Of a stretch of 64,000 bases of DNA, positions 10,735 through 23,911 are shown piece after piece (within the stretch, counting starts at the first letter, position 1; each line of letters opens with the position of its first letter). Origin of the DNA: Hirundichthys speculiger (lineage: Eukaryota > Chordata > Actinopteri > Beloniformes > Exocoetidae); NCBI GenBank assembly GCA_018398805.1, contig JAGFBZ010002043.1, forward strand, positions 34,915-98,914. The letters run 5' to 3'. The position numbers were made by a program, and so were the translations under genes. The notes beneath the pieces were generated by a model. The model worked only from the letters and a program-made list of their open reading frames with translations, was not told the origin of the DNA and searched no databases.

Positions 10735-13700
10735 CCTGACGCCCGTCTCATTACTCTTCTACACTTAAAGTCCTCTTTGAGTGAAGTCCGACAGCTCAAG
10801 TGGTTGTTTTCACCTAAAGTAAACACGGTCCACCCTTGGTACAAAAACTGCCCATCTGAGGGAATTGCTGTGCCAGTGTATTTACAGTCTTCTGTTTATG
10901 TTGGACTAAAAGTCATTAAAAGCTAATATCAGCTGAAAGCCTGAGCCTTTGAGAGATGTGCTCAGCTGAGGCAAGGACCCAGAGACAGGACCCATAAATG
11001 CAAGATGACACTTCCTAAGGTCATCAAATATTCCTTCAAATGTCACAGAGAAACATCCTTGGTTTGCCCGAAGGAACTAAATTCTCATGCGCTCTCGGTG
11101 CACGCTGAACATGTGGTATCAAAATAGAGAGGAAGGAAAGAGTAGTTTTAAAATAGACTGGCATGTGACTTAATTAACTGGCCCACAATGTGGGGTTTCG
11201 TGTGTGGTTCCACTTAAGAATAAAGTTGTTGTTCTAAAAAATCTAAAGAAAAAAAAGGCCTTTGAGGCAGCTTCCCCAAAGTGCCTCAAAATTACAAAGT
11301 TTGGGTGCTGGTGCTGCTCCTGCCAGCAGTGAGGATGCTGGCAGCGGTTCATCAGACACATGAAGGCAACACACAGGAAGGTAAAGACCCGCTGACATGG
11401 GAGGCTCAATGAGCGAGAGTAGATGAGTTAAAAACAAAAAGTGCATTCATGAATTTACTTTTTAATCCAGAAGATTTTTCTTGAATCAGAAAGATCTTTG
11501 AATTGACTTGGCTGATGACAACCACACAACAGTGTATCTACTGTCACAAATAAAGATCCTCATGCCCTCAATTTCAACCGCTAACCTTCAGAGGTGGAGG
11601 CATGTTCATATTTCTGAACAATTTTACCTCTTCAACCTCTTCTCAGTTACAATTGCAACATACAAAATTCAAATGTCAAGGTCTGGCTTTTCTCATGAAT
11701 TAAAAAAAAGCTTTCCTTTCAACCAATAATGTAATTTATATCACTTACTGTGTGCCTCTGGAAATAAAAGAGATGATGCATTTTAACAGACGTGGACTTT
11801 TCTGTGACACAATCACCCCTTGTTCTTTTCTGTACATGAGTGTCATCATGAATGAACTGGAAACTAGCCAGTAACTGCTGCAACACAGGGGGATGGATTC
11901 AGAAGCTCTTTAAAAGAGGAATGTAGAAAAAAGTAAGGCTTTAAACAAAATGATTTAACAGTCCCATTATGACTCTTGGGTACGAGCTTCTCAGATGTGT
12001 GTGCAGAAATATTTGATGGCAGATTTGATATTAAAAAAAGTATCGTAGACACTTCTTTTTTATTTCAATGGTATTTTTTTTTTAGGGTTTTGAGGATACA
12101 ACTCTATATATTGACATTAGCGAGGGCGATACAAGAAACGTCGGCTCAGCTCCTCTGTATTGAGCTGCGGCGTGCAAGTGACGTGAATGACAAATTGTGA
12201 ATCACTGAAATCATGCCAGACACATTAGACTTGAACAGACTGAGCCCTATTTCAACATATGTAACTAAAACACACATCTATGTGTTCATGAACAATATAA
12301 GTCTCACAATGTGCATGTGTGAGAAATCTACAGAGAATGAGTGTAATGTGTGTGTGTGTGTGTGTGTGTGAGTGTGTTAACTTCTGCAGACTGAAAACAA
12401 CAACTCATTCTCCAAACTGAGTCTTCACTACAGACCCAGAAACTGATTCTTCCTCCTCGCTCTTCCTCAGCAGAATCTCGTGGTGCCGAGCAGATAGTCC
12501 GATCCTCTCTTTTGCACACAAGTCAAAGCACCTCAACTGAATCACAGTGCAAAATAAAGACTGCATGTGTGGGAAAAGCCAGATTTGCTGAAGAGAAGAT
12601 GCATTTCACATCTACACTTTCAGGAGAAACAGAAGGGGAGCTTCTACCTAAACTTCACTGAGGTCAAGTAGGATGTCGAGCTTGAAAAATGTAAAGCCCA
12701 GAGATAATTTCAAAGCTTGTGGTTTTAAACATGAAATGCGGTTGTCACGAGTCCATATAGGGGGATATACTTTAGAGACTGTATGAGAAATATTTTGTAA
12801 TGTTGCATTCTACTGTCTTTCTTTGTCAGATGACCTCGATTGGAGCCAATATCCATTATTTCAGACATCTGAAATGATTCTGCAGAGAAAACAAAATCCG
12901 TCTTGCTCTCCAAAGTTGCACCGAGGCTGACCTCAGATATTAGATTTTTGGGGAATGGTTTTTATCTTTTTTTCTCTAACCAGAACCAGATCACGCAACA
13001 GAAAATAATTACAGCAGCGTATAAACTTCTTTTAACTGCATCAGAAGGAAAGTCTAAATGAACTCTTTGAGATGAGCAGTAAAGACTCCTTTGATTCCTG
13101 ATAAACTTGATTGCATCGCTGTTTGATGTCGGTTTCTCCTCCGTCAGTGAGGCAGGACAAGAGTTTAAATTACAGAAACACTGACGTAGGAAAATCCATC
13201 TTAATGTAGGCACGAAAGATGAACTCATTATTCCTATTCTTAGAACATGAAACAGTTTAAATCCTACTGGCAGCTTTAACTTAAAGAATGAGCAATAACT
13301 GGCGGGTCGGCATGGATCTTGTGTGACAGTGTTCAACAGTATGGCCTGACATTTTAATTGAATTTAGTTGGTAATACAGGAAACCAGTGGACTGAGCCCC
13401 ATTATAGAGAAAACCACTGTCCTTCTGTACAAGAGCCTGAGTAGTGTCTGTTGGTGGCATGTTATGTAAATTAATTTGATTTGAACAAAAGTCCAGTGAC
13501 GCAACTAAGACAATAAAATGCAGTTATTCCTCTTCTTGACAATTTTGTATTAAATATCACAGTTATTTCCCCTTAAAATCAAAGCCACATAAATGTTTAT
13601 TTTGACCACCTGAGGACAGTGGAGCACACCAAAAACGTATCAGCTTATAAACATCAAATTACAAAAAGCCAAATTTATTCATAATTATGGTAGAGATCTT

Positions 13701-16700
13701 TTTTTGAGTGACAACCACATTGCAGTCTATAGCGCTACATGGCCAGTAGTCATCACTTTAGCTACTTAGCACTTGTGAATTAAGAACTAAGAAAACATAG
13801 TCACTCTTATTTTAAATGCAATACAGCTTTGTGTGCTGTTAATTGTACTAACAGACCACAGCGACCTTTGTGGCTTGGCGTTGAAAGGTTCACGAGCCGA
13901 GGCAGAAGCTGAATAAGCCAAATCATCCTTCTGCCGGGAGAAACTGGGAATGACCCAATCGTCATCCCCAGACCGAACTGGTGACCACTTCAGCTGCCAG
14001 CTCTGGGAAAGCCACCTTTGCCCTCACATCAGTTAATATCAACCTGTGATCCAACTGCTGTCTGCTTTTCACCCGAATCACCCAGCTGGGCTGAGGCTAG
14101 GCTAGCGTTAGATGGCTACGGCAGAGGGCGCTAGGCTAACACGAAAGTCCTCATTTCAGCTCTGGCAGATGTAGCTACCAAAAGGACATCTGAAACAGGG
14201 ACAGATTCACTCATAGTGAACGTGAGCTAACTTTAGTTTGCATCATAGATTAACATGAGCTACGCTAAGCTAAAATAGCTAGATTGTGGGAACTGGGTGA
14301 ATTTGTACGCATTTCATGCGAGGCTTGATTGTTTCCTCTTTGTACAAGTAACACTCTTAACAAGTAACAATGATATTTACATTGAAAAAAGGTGGAGTTG
14401 GGACGGTGACTCCGCCTCCTAAAAGTGGTTGATTCGATGAGAGCAGTAAAGAGGAAGATGGCTTCTTTGACAAAAACAGATATTTTATCAACACCTCAGG
14501 AAATTGTGTCAGCATTTAAAAAGAAAAAAAATAATAATACAGTACTTGTAATTCAACTTCAATCTTAAAAACAAAAAACAACCCTTTTTTGCTCTCTTGA
14601 GTTGAGCGTCTTTTCACAGAAATTAGACTTTCTATCTGGCAGTCGATCAGTGAAAGAGATTCATTCTTGAGATCCAGAGGCTAAAAATTCTTACGTGACA
14701 TTTGGTGCCAGAAAAGTCTTACCACAATTGTATGTTGTTAAAAATATCCTTTCTTGAGAGGCAAAATAAAATAAAAGTTCCTTCTGCTGAAGAGGAAGAG
14801 AGAACAGGATGGAGGAAGAGGGAAATTATGTGTTTTATCAATGAAAGACAGTCTGAAGCGGCCACTACAACAGGCAAAGATCGGCAATACTGGCCCTGAG
14901 AAAACAAATAGTTACAGGATGGGGGAGATGAGTGATGAGAGCTTTTCACTTCCCTTTAAACTGAAGAAAGACTGAAAAACTTCAATTTTCTTCCTTTTAT
15001 CCCAAAAGAAAGCCCTGTGAGAGTAGAGAAGAAACTAAGACGGATGCAGGTGCATCCCATCTGTGAGAGACACCTGAAACCACGGAAATATAATATAAAT
15101 ATAAAGCATGGAGAGCAGTGAGTTAAACAGAGATTCATCAGCAAAACATAGCAGATTAGTGCTGGAGGGTGAGATAGGAGGAGGTGTAGGAGGGACAGAT
15201 AGCAAAGATGAAAAGTCATCCTCTCTTTATTCAACCGTAAGCTCCTCTGTGGGGAATCCATGACTTTGACAGTGGCACACAGTGAACAGGATCTTCAAAG
15301 TAGAGCGCGCCTTAGCCCTGCTTACAGAAATGAAAGAGGCTTAGGCGAGCGTTACTCAGTAGGATAATGGAATATGTAATTTCACACCCCATCCAAGACC
15401 GAATTTAATGAAAATGGAAGAGAAGTCTTCTGGCAAGCCCTGTTCCAAAATTATACATACGATTATACAACGTCTTCCTTCTGTCTTCTTTGCTCATTAT
15501 AACCTCCAGACCATCGTTTTCTGTACATCCTTCCTCTCCAATTATGTTATTGGTTTTCACTTTTCCTCAATTCTTTATTCTTTTGTCAAGGCAGCAACTG
15601 TTTTTCTTCATTTTTTTCATTATCAGTGGTGAAGACTGTAAATCCTACAGCATCCAAACACCTCTCCTTTCAAATGCTGGGAGATAAATACCTAGCTAGT
15701 GATCCAAAGTCAAGATCATGAAGCAGAGAGAAGGGGAGGAAAGAGGTTTCAAGGATATGCACTGATATTTCAGGTCTGCATTAATACAGTTTCATTAGAT
15801 GGTTTGTTTGACAAGGCATCTGAGCAAAGACAAACTCTGATCCAGAGCATCCTGTGGTCCTCTGATGAAAGCCAGCTGAGGGTCTCCCTGCAGAGTCATG
15901 AGAAAGGAATATAAAACATCTGCAGACCCATCAGCTGCATGCGGTTAAAAAAAAAAAATCAAAAGGGAATTCAGTTGGAATAATCCTGACTTCCTGTGCA
16001 TCACAGAAGACCGTGGATGATTTAAAGTGGGTTCATGGTGAGTTACCTTATCTGCTGGAGCCACTAACGTATTACAAAATCCCCACATACATGATATATA
16101 TGATCTGTTTGGGGTCAGAAAGTCATTTTGAATTCCTAATTTATGTCTTCTTTTTGGTATAAATTTTTTAAAAATATTTTCAGTTAGAGCATGACATGAA
16201 CTTGAATCTTCAGAAATAAAGAAAGGTCAGGCAGCCTATTATAAGTGTGTCCTCATAGACACTATTAAAAGAACTGGACAAGCCCTCTGTGATGTCACCC
16301 ATTCATTTTCTTTAGACTTTCTGAAGAACTTTTGGGACCACATTGATTGTAGCTGGTTCCATCCAACCCTTGCTAAATCAAAAATGGGCAGAGTGAGCAA
16401 ACTCGGAAGCCAGCTGGAGCACACCTACCTTAGCTCGGTCACACAAGTTAGCCACAAGTTAGCTATTTTAGTTAGGCTTAGCTCATGATACAATGGAAAC
16501 GATATCTTCATGGCCAACTCAGAGCCGATCACAGAGATCGAACAACACAGCGAGCCATAACTTTAAAATAAGACCAAAAATGAAAGGCACTGACTCTGTG
16601 AAGTACATTGAAATTAAAATCTATCTGTGGAGACCAAAACCTTTTTTTTTTTTTTTTTTAATCCGGCTTTAAATATGTCTAGTTCTGCAGTTTATTGGAC

Positions 16701-17886
16701 GTTTCCATGGAGGCCAGTGGTATCAGAACCTAGTGGTCATTCAGTGAACTGCAATTTTCATTACTTCCACAATATCAGGAGGCAAACGGATGCCACCGCT
16801 TGGTGACACACAGTTATTTCTGATTCTGTGAAGTCCTAAAGTCTTCAATATACTGAAAACAGCATCTTATGGCTCCAACACACCGCACGATTCTGTTAGT
16901 CGCATGAGACTGTATGATTGTACGATTTACATTTGCTTAATCTTGAGTACAGAGGATGATGAGCCCTCTTGAATCGTCTGAGTAGATGCGGATTGATGTG
17001 GAAGTGTGTAATCAGTATGTGCCGACAGTAAACAAACATCACGTGAAAATAAACTGCTCCGTTGTAGATTTGTTTTTTGTATTTTTCTTTGGAACGGCGC
17101 TGGGTTGCAATAATTAATACGTCATTTCTAATTGCATTTTTAATTGTAGAGTAAGTAGATTGAGTCATAGGACTTCTGACACTGTCAAAAAATTACATCA
17201 GGTAGTCTTTGGTCGCAAGAGCGGTGTGATGTCGTCCAGCCGATATCGACGAAAGACAAAAGATATCCCAATGATTGTTTCACAGCAGTGGTCTCTCATC
17301 TGCGAAGGCCCCAAAATCATGCAGCGTTCAGGGGCCCTTCGGGGTTGTGAAGGATACGAGGCAGGGCTCTGGTTTGGAGCGTGGCCAGAATGACAGAGAC
17401 ACAAATATCTGACCACTGAGTGCGTCAACACCTTCAACAGCCAGCCCTTGTACTGCTGTCTTCACGGTCGCTTCAATCCACAGTTTACTACAATATAAAT
17501 AGCCAACAAGTTTGAGAAAACTCTTCTGTTGCACAGCTGGACTTTATTTCGACTCTCGTTTTGCAAAAAGCAACAAAAACAGGAATTAAGCCTCATTTTG
17601 TCCTGCTCTGGGAAGTTGCACGTTTGTGTGTTGGATGGGTGTTCATGCGTAAGAAAATCAGCTGGAATGTAGGAATGCATTCACGCCCCAGGTTTCTGAA
17701 TAAACTTTCCATGAATGTGGTGCTGAAAACAGGAGACGGGGCGACAACAATCACGTACACAATCGCACAACCTCACAGATGTCGACCACCCTGAGAGAAA
17801 ATAAACTTCTGTTCATTTGCTCACTGCAACGCTGCAACAAAGCTTTGATAAAAGAAATCCTTGCTTTCCTGACAACTGAAGCGCAG
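10735..17886. other. Long intron-like stretch, no gene recognised
   Basis: Seven kilobases with only short unrelated frames. Visible features are a TG microsatellite (12346-12378), poly-A/T runs near 14521, 15948 and 16640, and words such as GCTAGGCTAGC near 14094. The 16870-17800 part has CpG-containing words and may be an old transposon, but no paired ends were found. It would be intron 1 of the NHSL3-like gene if exon 2 lies off the left edge. Confidence 0.4.
12346..12378. repeat. (TG)n microsatellite
   Basis: About 16 TG units with one AG interruption near the right end. Confidence 0.95.
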
Positions 17887-17892
17887 CGGTTT

Positions 17893-18700
17893 TATGGAGC
17901 CCCGTTTGGGTCATAATTGAATAAATTAGTTTATTATTGTGAAATACAGGCGTTTTTTATTGTTATGAAATATTTCCCATTATTATGATAATGGTTTCGT
18001 TTTTCATAAGAATGAGCTTTTACATAATAATGGATTCGTTTTTCATAAGAATGATTTGTGTGTCAATCACAGCAGAGAGGGCGGAGCCATTTATGTGATT
18101 GGCTGCTCTTTCATTCAGGCATAAGCAACAGAACAGTGAATATCGATAGTGGGCGAGAGGTGCAGTTATACTCCAGGCCAGTAGGTGGCAGAATGCACCT
18201 CAGTTTACGGTTCAAAGTTGACATCGACTAAGAAACGTCAAGGTTTCCCGTAGCTCAGTCCAAGCTGCCATAGCTACAATCGGACTAGGAGCGCACCTTG
18301 ATGACGCCACGGCCCGCTGCTAACGGGACCTCACGGCCAAAACTAGTCGATGTCAGAGTGTAGAATGGAGAAGGATCAGCCAATGAGCGTGCAGGTCAAC
18401 CACTGGCCCCGCCCACTGGCAAAATGTCATTATCATGTAAAAGCTCATTCTTAGATAAAAAAGCCATTCTGAAATAAACTATTATGCATTAAACTAAGAT
18501 TAAATAATAATAAAAATATATTTCATAATAATTTCATTTTTTCATAATAATGGGAAATATTTCATAATTATAAACATGTATTTCATAATAATGGGAAACA
18601 TTTCATAATAATGGATACGTATTTCATAATAATAAACGTCTGTGTTTCATAATAATAGACTCATTTATTCATTGAATTATGACCCAAATGGGGCTCCATA
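17893..18700. mobile_element. Inverted-repeat transposon with 6-bp TSD
   Basis: The left end TATGGAGCCCCGTTTGGGTC and the right end, read in reverse, TATGGAGCCCCATTTGGGTC form a terminal inverted repeat of about 60 bp with few mismatches. The element is flanked by the 6-bp direct repeat CGGTTT (17887-17892 and 18701-18706). Subterminal regions contain many TTTCATAATAATGG-type units in both orientations. The 808-bp interior is non-coding. A 6-bp TSD excludes hAT (8 bp), Tc1 (TA) and piggyBac (TTAA). The Dada superfamily makes 6-7 bp TSDs and is one candidate, but this is inference. Confidence 0.8.
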
Positions 18701-19147
18701 CGGTTTGGGCCATATTAGTGAAAGGAAAACCTTGGAACCAAACTTCCAGCCAGCTCTGTCATGTTTCATGTCTATATAATAGTCTGTTCATCTAAAGTCT
18801 CTGGACTATTTCTCAAATTATATATCGTGACATTTTTACGAGAATGCTGAAAAAAAGAAGCAAACAACCAGTTTTTTTTTTTTTAGCACATTCATTCTGC
18901 AACTCTGTAATTTGGTGAATTATTTTCTGCCTCCAGGTCCTTTAACAGAAATCAAGCTTGTAAATTGATTGACGTCTGAATTAAACCATATTTCGGCTTT
19001 TCATTCACCTGTCACCTGCGGCTTTGAAGAGTTCTTTACAACCCTGAAGCTGGTTTACTTTTTGACCTGAATACTGCAGCAGCCAGACAGGATCACCTGA
19101 TCTGACCATCACAACGTTAAAAAGTTACAGCAAAAGGTTTCAGCCAG

Positions 19148-19525
19148 TCTGTCATGATCTGGGGAGGCCATGACGGCCATTTTGGATTTTTCTTTGTTCT
19201 GTGTTAAATTGGCATCAATCCCTGTCTTTTGTGTCACCTGTTTCCTGTTTTATTTTGAAGGTCTGTCTTGTCTCCGTTGTTTTCAGCTTTGCTTCCTTCG
19301 CCTCTTGTTATCCTGATTGTCTGCACCTGCATCTCGTTGGGTTCCCTGTGGATTTAAGTCTTGTCATCCCTGTCTGTGCTGGTCCGTTGTCTTCATGTCC
19401 TTGGGTTTGGTTTTTTGGTCTCCTGTCCTGTAAGTACACTGTGTGGATTACTTTTGCCTAGATTCCTGGATTACTTTTGTGTTTTTTTTTTTAGTTTCCT
19501 TGGACTTTTGGTTTTGCAAAATAAA

Positions 19526-19563
<38 letters not shown>

Positions 19564-19606
19564 TGAACTCCTGCGTTTGGGTTCTCCATTCTGCCTCACA
19601 CCTGAC
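19148..19606 (+). mobile_element. Retroelement-derived sequence with AATAAA and poly-T
   Basis: A T-rich segment resembling a common teleost repeat (CCTGTTTTATTTTG, TTTAAGTCTTGTC, CTCCTGCGTTTGGGTTCTCC). It begins TGTCATGATC, ends CACCTGACA, and has AATAAA at about 19520 followed by 34 T residues at 19529-19562. The TGTCA...TGACA ends suggest an LTR, but no TSD was found. It may instead be the 3' region of a non-LTR element. Confidence 0.4.
19529..19562 (+). repeat. Poly(T) tract, 34 bases
   Basis: An uninterrupted T run directly downstream of an AATAAA motif. Confidence 0.95.
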
Positions 19607-20233
19607 AATCTGAGACAGAACAGGAAACAGAAAGTGACTCCTGGGAAAGAGATGACATAAACAGAACCTGAATTATCCTACAATCTGCCCGCGTCAGTGG
19701 GAGTTTGTGTCGGACCAGTTTGTCAGGTGTTTTTTAGTCACTTTAGAAACAGACAACAGAGACAACGATCAGCTGGAGCAGGTTCCCACTGCACACAGCA
19801 ATTCACAAAGTCAGAAAATAAAAATTCATCCCCACACACACAAACTCAAAAACACTGTGCCGTTAAAAAGGATGGATGGTAACAGTGCATTTAAATGCTC
19901 TGCAAGTCTTCTGTCTGCAGGGAAAACAAATCACTGGAACAAAGTAGGAAAAAAAAACAACTTTTTTCCTGCACACACAAGCCTCTTCTGCGGACTCTGC
20001 AATGAGCAGGAAACCTTGAAGCTGACTAAGGTGAAGTCAGCATGGGAATATTGTCACTCTGCACTTAAAAAGCTTACTGTAGGAACTGCTACACATGACC
20101 ACACCTGACGGCACACACAGCTCACCACCTGAGTCGGCTTCACTTTCATCCATTTAAAAAGTCCAGTTCCACAAACAACATCTTCTGGTCTCAGAGTAAA
20201 TGAATAAACACTTAGAGTAATCTAATCTCTTAC

Positions 20234-20378
20234 CTGTCCTCAGCTTGTTCGGATGTCCAAAATGCCAGAAGCTGCTTGGTTTTTCCTGTTTGAGGTTCAG
20301 GTTGCTGGACGGAGAGGAAGACAAGTTTTTTTCTGTTTGCACCTTCTCCTTCTTCTTCTTGTGGATGCTGTTCCCCAT
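20234..20378 (-). CDS. nhsl3: NHSL3 (KIAA1522)-like alternative coding exon 1, MGNS type
   Basis: This is a partial gene: one coding exon of 48 codons plus one base. It starts MGNSIHKKKKEK and contains SSFWHFGHPNKLRT before the donor. The ATG at 20378-20376 has A at -3 and G at +4. The exon ends ACAG followed by GTAAGA at 20233, a strong donor. KIAA1522/NHSL3 has an isoform beginning MGNSHHKRK and containing SFWRFGR in its short first exon, so the match is in both position and motif. Gly2 in MGNS fits an N-myristoylation site, and the Lys-rich stretch would favour membrane binding. NHS-family proteins are actin-regulatory scaffolds linked to WAVE and cell edges. The phase-1 junction with a split G codon equals that of the exon at 36036-36267. 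Exon 2 is not visible in the window. Confidence 0.68.
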
Positions 20379-20800
20379 TCTGGGTCGGTTCTGAACCCCC
20401 TAAAGTGGGCGCAACATCTCATCACCCTGTTGCATCACATCTGAATCTCTGCTCTTAATTCCTTTGCTCTCCAGCGTGAGTCAAAGTCAGTAATGATCTC
20501 CTGAATCCCGGTGATTAAATCATCCCCGCTGTTCCTCTGACACTAACACGCACCGCTGAGTACCTGCGCTCGAGACCCGCTGGCACCATTCCCACGACAC
20601 AACCGCGCTCCAGCTGTGATCCTAAATGCAGATCCAGCAGGAATGAAGAACACAGATGTCAGTCTGGCTGAGCTGACGTGCTCGTGAACATCCAGCTACT
20701 GAAGGAGCGGCAGAATCGACCCTGACCAGCCCCTCCCACTCCACCTCTGGAGCTCCTCACTGAGCCGTCACGCGCAGCTCCAGCATGTGGATCATCTAAT
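20379..20800 (-). promoter_or_regulatory. Probable 5' leader/promoter of the MGNS exon
   Basis: This segment lies immediately upstream of the strong-Kozak ATG. It has more CpG than the surroundings between about 20520 and 20780 (for example GCTCGAGACCCGC and CACGACACAACCGCGC). No TATA box was identified and no transcription start can be fixed. The hAT remnant at 20962-21744 lies about 0.6 kb upstream of the ATG. Confidence 0.3.
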
Positions 20801-20961
20801 AATTCACACAGCTTTCTCTCCCAGCCAGCACAACTTCCTCTCATGTGTTCTTAGAGTGACTGGTAATCAGTTGTCTTTATTACAAACCATTATAACCACA
20901 GCTGACATTTCCTGTCAACACCACCTGCTGATGGAAGAAACACACATTCCTCAGTCACACT

Positions 20962-21744
20962 CAGAGACGCCGCAGCGGGGTGGGCACACTGGGGCCCCGA
21001 GCTGGAAGGGGCCCCAGGACAGCGGTGACGTTGGTCCTTTTGTCAATGACAAAATGACTGAACTGCTTTAGACGCTGCAACGACGATATGTTGAAAACCC
21101 CCCTCGCATAGGGCCCCCACTAGCTGTCACTTCCTCGTGTGTTAAGGGACCCCCGAGACACGGCCAGTATCGATCCATATCAATGACACAACCTGAAACC
21201 TCCATAGACACTGCAGCGACGTTTGGAACCCCCCTAATGGGGCCCCGACTGCCCGTGGCCGGCTTTCTGCGGTGCTTCAAACTCGGTACAAGAAAAATGA
21301 AGCGAGCACATCCATCAGGACACGCAAAAAGAAAAAAAAACAAGAAGATGAAGAAAAAAGGAAAACGTGGAAAGTGGTAAATTCAAAGGTGTATAAGCTG
21401 ACATTATTAAAAAAAAATTGTGATGCCACTTTGTCCCAGTCTGTAGTCTCAGGAAGCACAAGCAAAGGTTTTAAAAACAATTTCCACCAGGATATGGAAC
21501 CAAAGACCACTAACTATTTATTTATTTTAACTTTTTTATTTTTTGCTTAATTTTGTCAAATTTTGCACATTTCAGTCATGTTTGTTATGTTATATTGTAT
21601 TTTAAGTGTTCTTACATTATTGTGCACTTCTGTTATTTAAAATAAAAGATTTTTGGATTGACTGATTTTCTTGCTGTTTTTGGGCCGGTAGGGCCCCCCA
21701 TGGGGCCCCCCATGGGGCCCCCAAGGTGACTAGAAACGGCCCTG
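20962..21744 (+). mobile_element. hAT transposon remnant with transposase N-terminus
   Basis: The element is flanked by the perfect 8-bp duplication GTCACACT (20954-20961 and 21745-21752). The ends are CAGAGACGCC on the left and, in reverse, CAGGGCCGTTTCTAG on the right, an imperfect inverted repeat of hAT type. Subterminal GGGGCCCC palindromes are frequent. The 783-bp copy keeps only a fragment of transposase (21297-21550), so it is an internally deleted derivative. Confidence 0.75.
21297..21550 (+). pseudogene. hAT transposase N-terminal remnant, frameshifted
   Basis: An ATG at 21297 opens MKRAHPSGHAKRKKN. The +1 frame then continues the same theme as RKKKKKQEDEEKRKTWKV, so there is a frameshift in the A-rich stretch near 21330. 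A basic start of the form KR.PSG..KRKKK..EE..KR is typical of hAT transposases with a ZMYM/DUF4371-like layout. The BED finger, RNase-H-like catalytic core and dimerisation region are absent. Confidence 0.5.
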
Positions 21745-21752
21745 GTCACACT

Positions 21753-23903
21753 GTCTCACACAGGAATCTGCTGATGGGGAGACCGCAGTGGTTCACTGGT
21801 GCTCGTCTAAGAAAGAGGAACAACAGTAAGAGGTAAAAACTGAGGTTAAGGAAGACTAAAAATGGCTACGACATGCTTAATAATTCAACGGATCATTACA
21901 GGCATGACTCTTTTGTCTTCCATCTTTAAAATAAAATGTCTAAAACACACATACGAGCATACGTGTCGGTTTAGATGAAAACTAGAAACAACATCTGTGC
22001 CAGTCAACCAGTGTCTGAGATGAGAATCAGCTCTGATTGGTGGAGACAGACATGCTGATGAGAGAGATGATGGGAAATAAAGAATCAATACTTTTGTTTT
22101 TAGAGAAGACACAAATATAGCAGTCCCTAAATGCTCATTTGGTTTTGTCTGGGTGTGTCTCACAATGATGCCACGATCTTTGCAGTCCCTAAAGAACCGT
22201 GATACTAATCTGGCGGATCAATAGGAGCGAGGTCAGGGAGAGACGTATGCAAGGAGAGAGATGACATGAACACCGTCGGCGTGCGGCACGCTGCTAAAAT
22301 CATGTGAAACCGAGATTCCTCATCAGAACAAAATGGAAGAAGGGGGGGAGGGAGAAAATGAAACCACAGGCTCGTCACCGTGGTCTCTGTGTTCAGATTT
22401 CCTCCATATCTCTATCCCTCTGATGTGCTGAGAGCTGCTGGGAGATAAAAAGCCTTCAATAAAAAGCAGATTTACTGTTTGGCAGGGTAGGACGGTGGAA
22501 AGGAAGGCAAAGAGTTTACATTGTCTTGTTTTTTTTTGTTTTTTTTGAGGAGTTAATCTGGAGAGCAGAAGGACTTATTGGGAATTTCCAATTATAACTG
22601 CTTACAGAATGAGTGCTAATATGCATCTGTATGAGGAAGAGGAGAGCTGCATCTGGAGAGTATCACTGAGTATTCCTGTCTGAGTGTAAAATGATCTGCA
22701 ATAATGCACTCATGCTGCCTCCTAATGCAGCCGCGCCCAGTCCATTTTTACTGGTAGAGAACTCTGAGCTCTTTATCTCATCTCTCAGAGCGGAAGGAGA
22801 TTGCTCGTAGTGTTTATGTTTGGACGGGCTGCTCGGCACCTTGTCTCCACCTATGAGGTGCAAAACATCTTCCAAACATGCCCTGAATCCATTTAAATGT
22901 GGAAATGATCAAAGTCTGAGAAAAAAAAAAGTTTACGCTTTGACATGTGCAGGAAAGGAAAAGGTACACTGATGTGGGGGGGGGGGTCGCTGGCGGGGCA
23001 CAGGTGTCAGGAACTGTGGCTGTCAAGGTAACACCCAGGGGTTGTCAAGACAGGATTAACTTTCTAAATAAAGTTTGGACTTTATTTGTCTGTCTGTTTA
23101 TGTGTTTCACCAGGACTAAATGTGTTTTGTTCTTTTTCTTTTTTAAAGTTGGACATACAAAGAAGGAAAGACGGTATAGACTGACCAGTAATATTGGACC
23201 TTGGTTTGAGTCTTCACAATTAAGTCCTCACGTTCAGTAACTCAGCCAAGTGCTCCCATCTTGTGGCAAGACATTGCCATCACCTTTAAAACCTTGCAGA
23301 GGAAAGAAGCTTTTTTTTTTCATGTAAAGAAAATGTAGCCTAATAACGCTTAACAATAAGGGTACGGCTGTTACCTGGCGGTTGTAAATGCATCAGTTAA
23401 TGAGGCTGTGCTGAAATAACAGCAGAAAATTTCAGGTATGTTAACCGTCCAATTACTTGCTCTGTGTTTTTCTGGATTTCTAATGAGAGGCACATGAAAG
23501 AATAGAGCAGCTGTCTTGAATGGCGTACCCTCTAAAGTCATTGAACAAATCCTTTTGGCAGAATTCAAATATATTCAATAACCATAGACAATCAGTTTCA
23601 TTTTAAAAACAAGCAGCACTGGTTTGTATATTTACGCCCTGAAGGAAGATGTGAGCCAGCATAGGAGATGGACTAATACAATATTCATGTATTTCCTGGA
23701 TGCATCTAATTGCTGGGACAAAATTAACCTCAACAACTGTGTGTCAAACTACAAGAACAAAGGCTTTGTCCATATTTGATAAGGGTCCGGCATTTCTGGT
23801 ATTCTCATTAAACCTCGCAAAGTTTGATGGGGAGGAGTATGTCTGCTCCTTTTCAAGTGACCAATGGGACGAGACATGGTGGAATACTGTCTATTTTAGT
23901 TTA
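21753..23903. other. No gene or clear repeat recognised
   Basis: Between the two first exons, so transcribed but intronic for the 36-kb isoform. It contains T-runs near 22528-22547 and a G-run near 22977-22986. Frames are short and unrecognisable. Confidence 0.4.
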
Positions 23904-23911
23904 TTTATTTA

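Noticed and set aside
10173..10844. A 223-codon minus-strand frame and several plus-strand frames over the 10-bp repeat
   Set aside because: They exist only because a stop-free 10-bp unit is repeated 29 times. The flanking parts have no recognisable protein, and the composition is fully explained by the repeat.
16870..17800. Possible additional transposon with CpG-containing words at both sides
   Set aside because: No convincing inverted ends or TSD could be identified.
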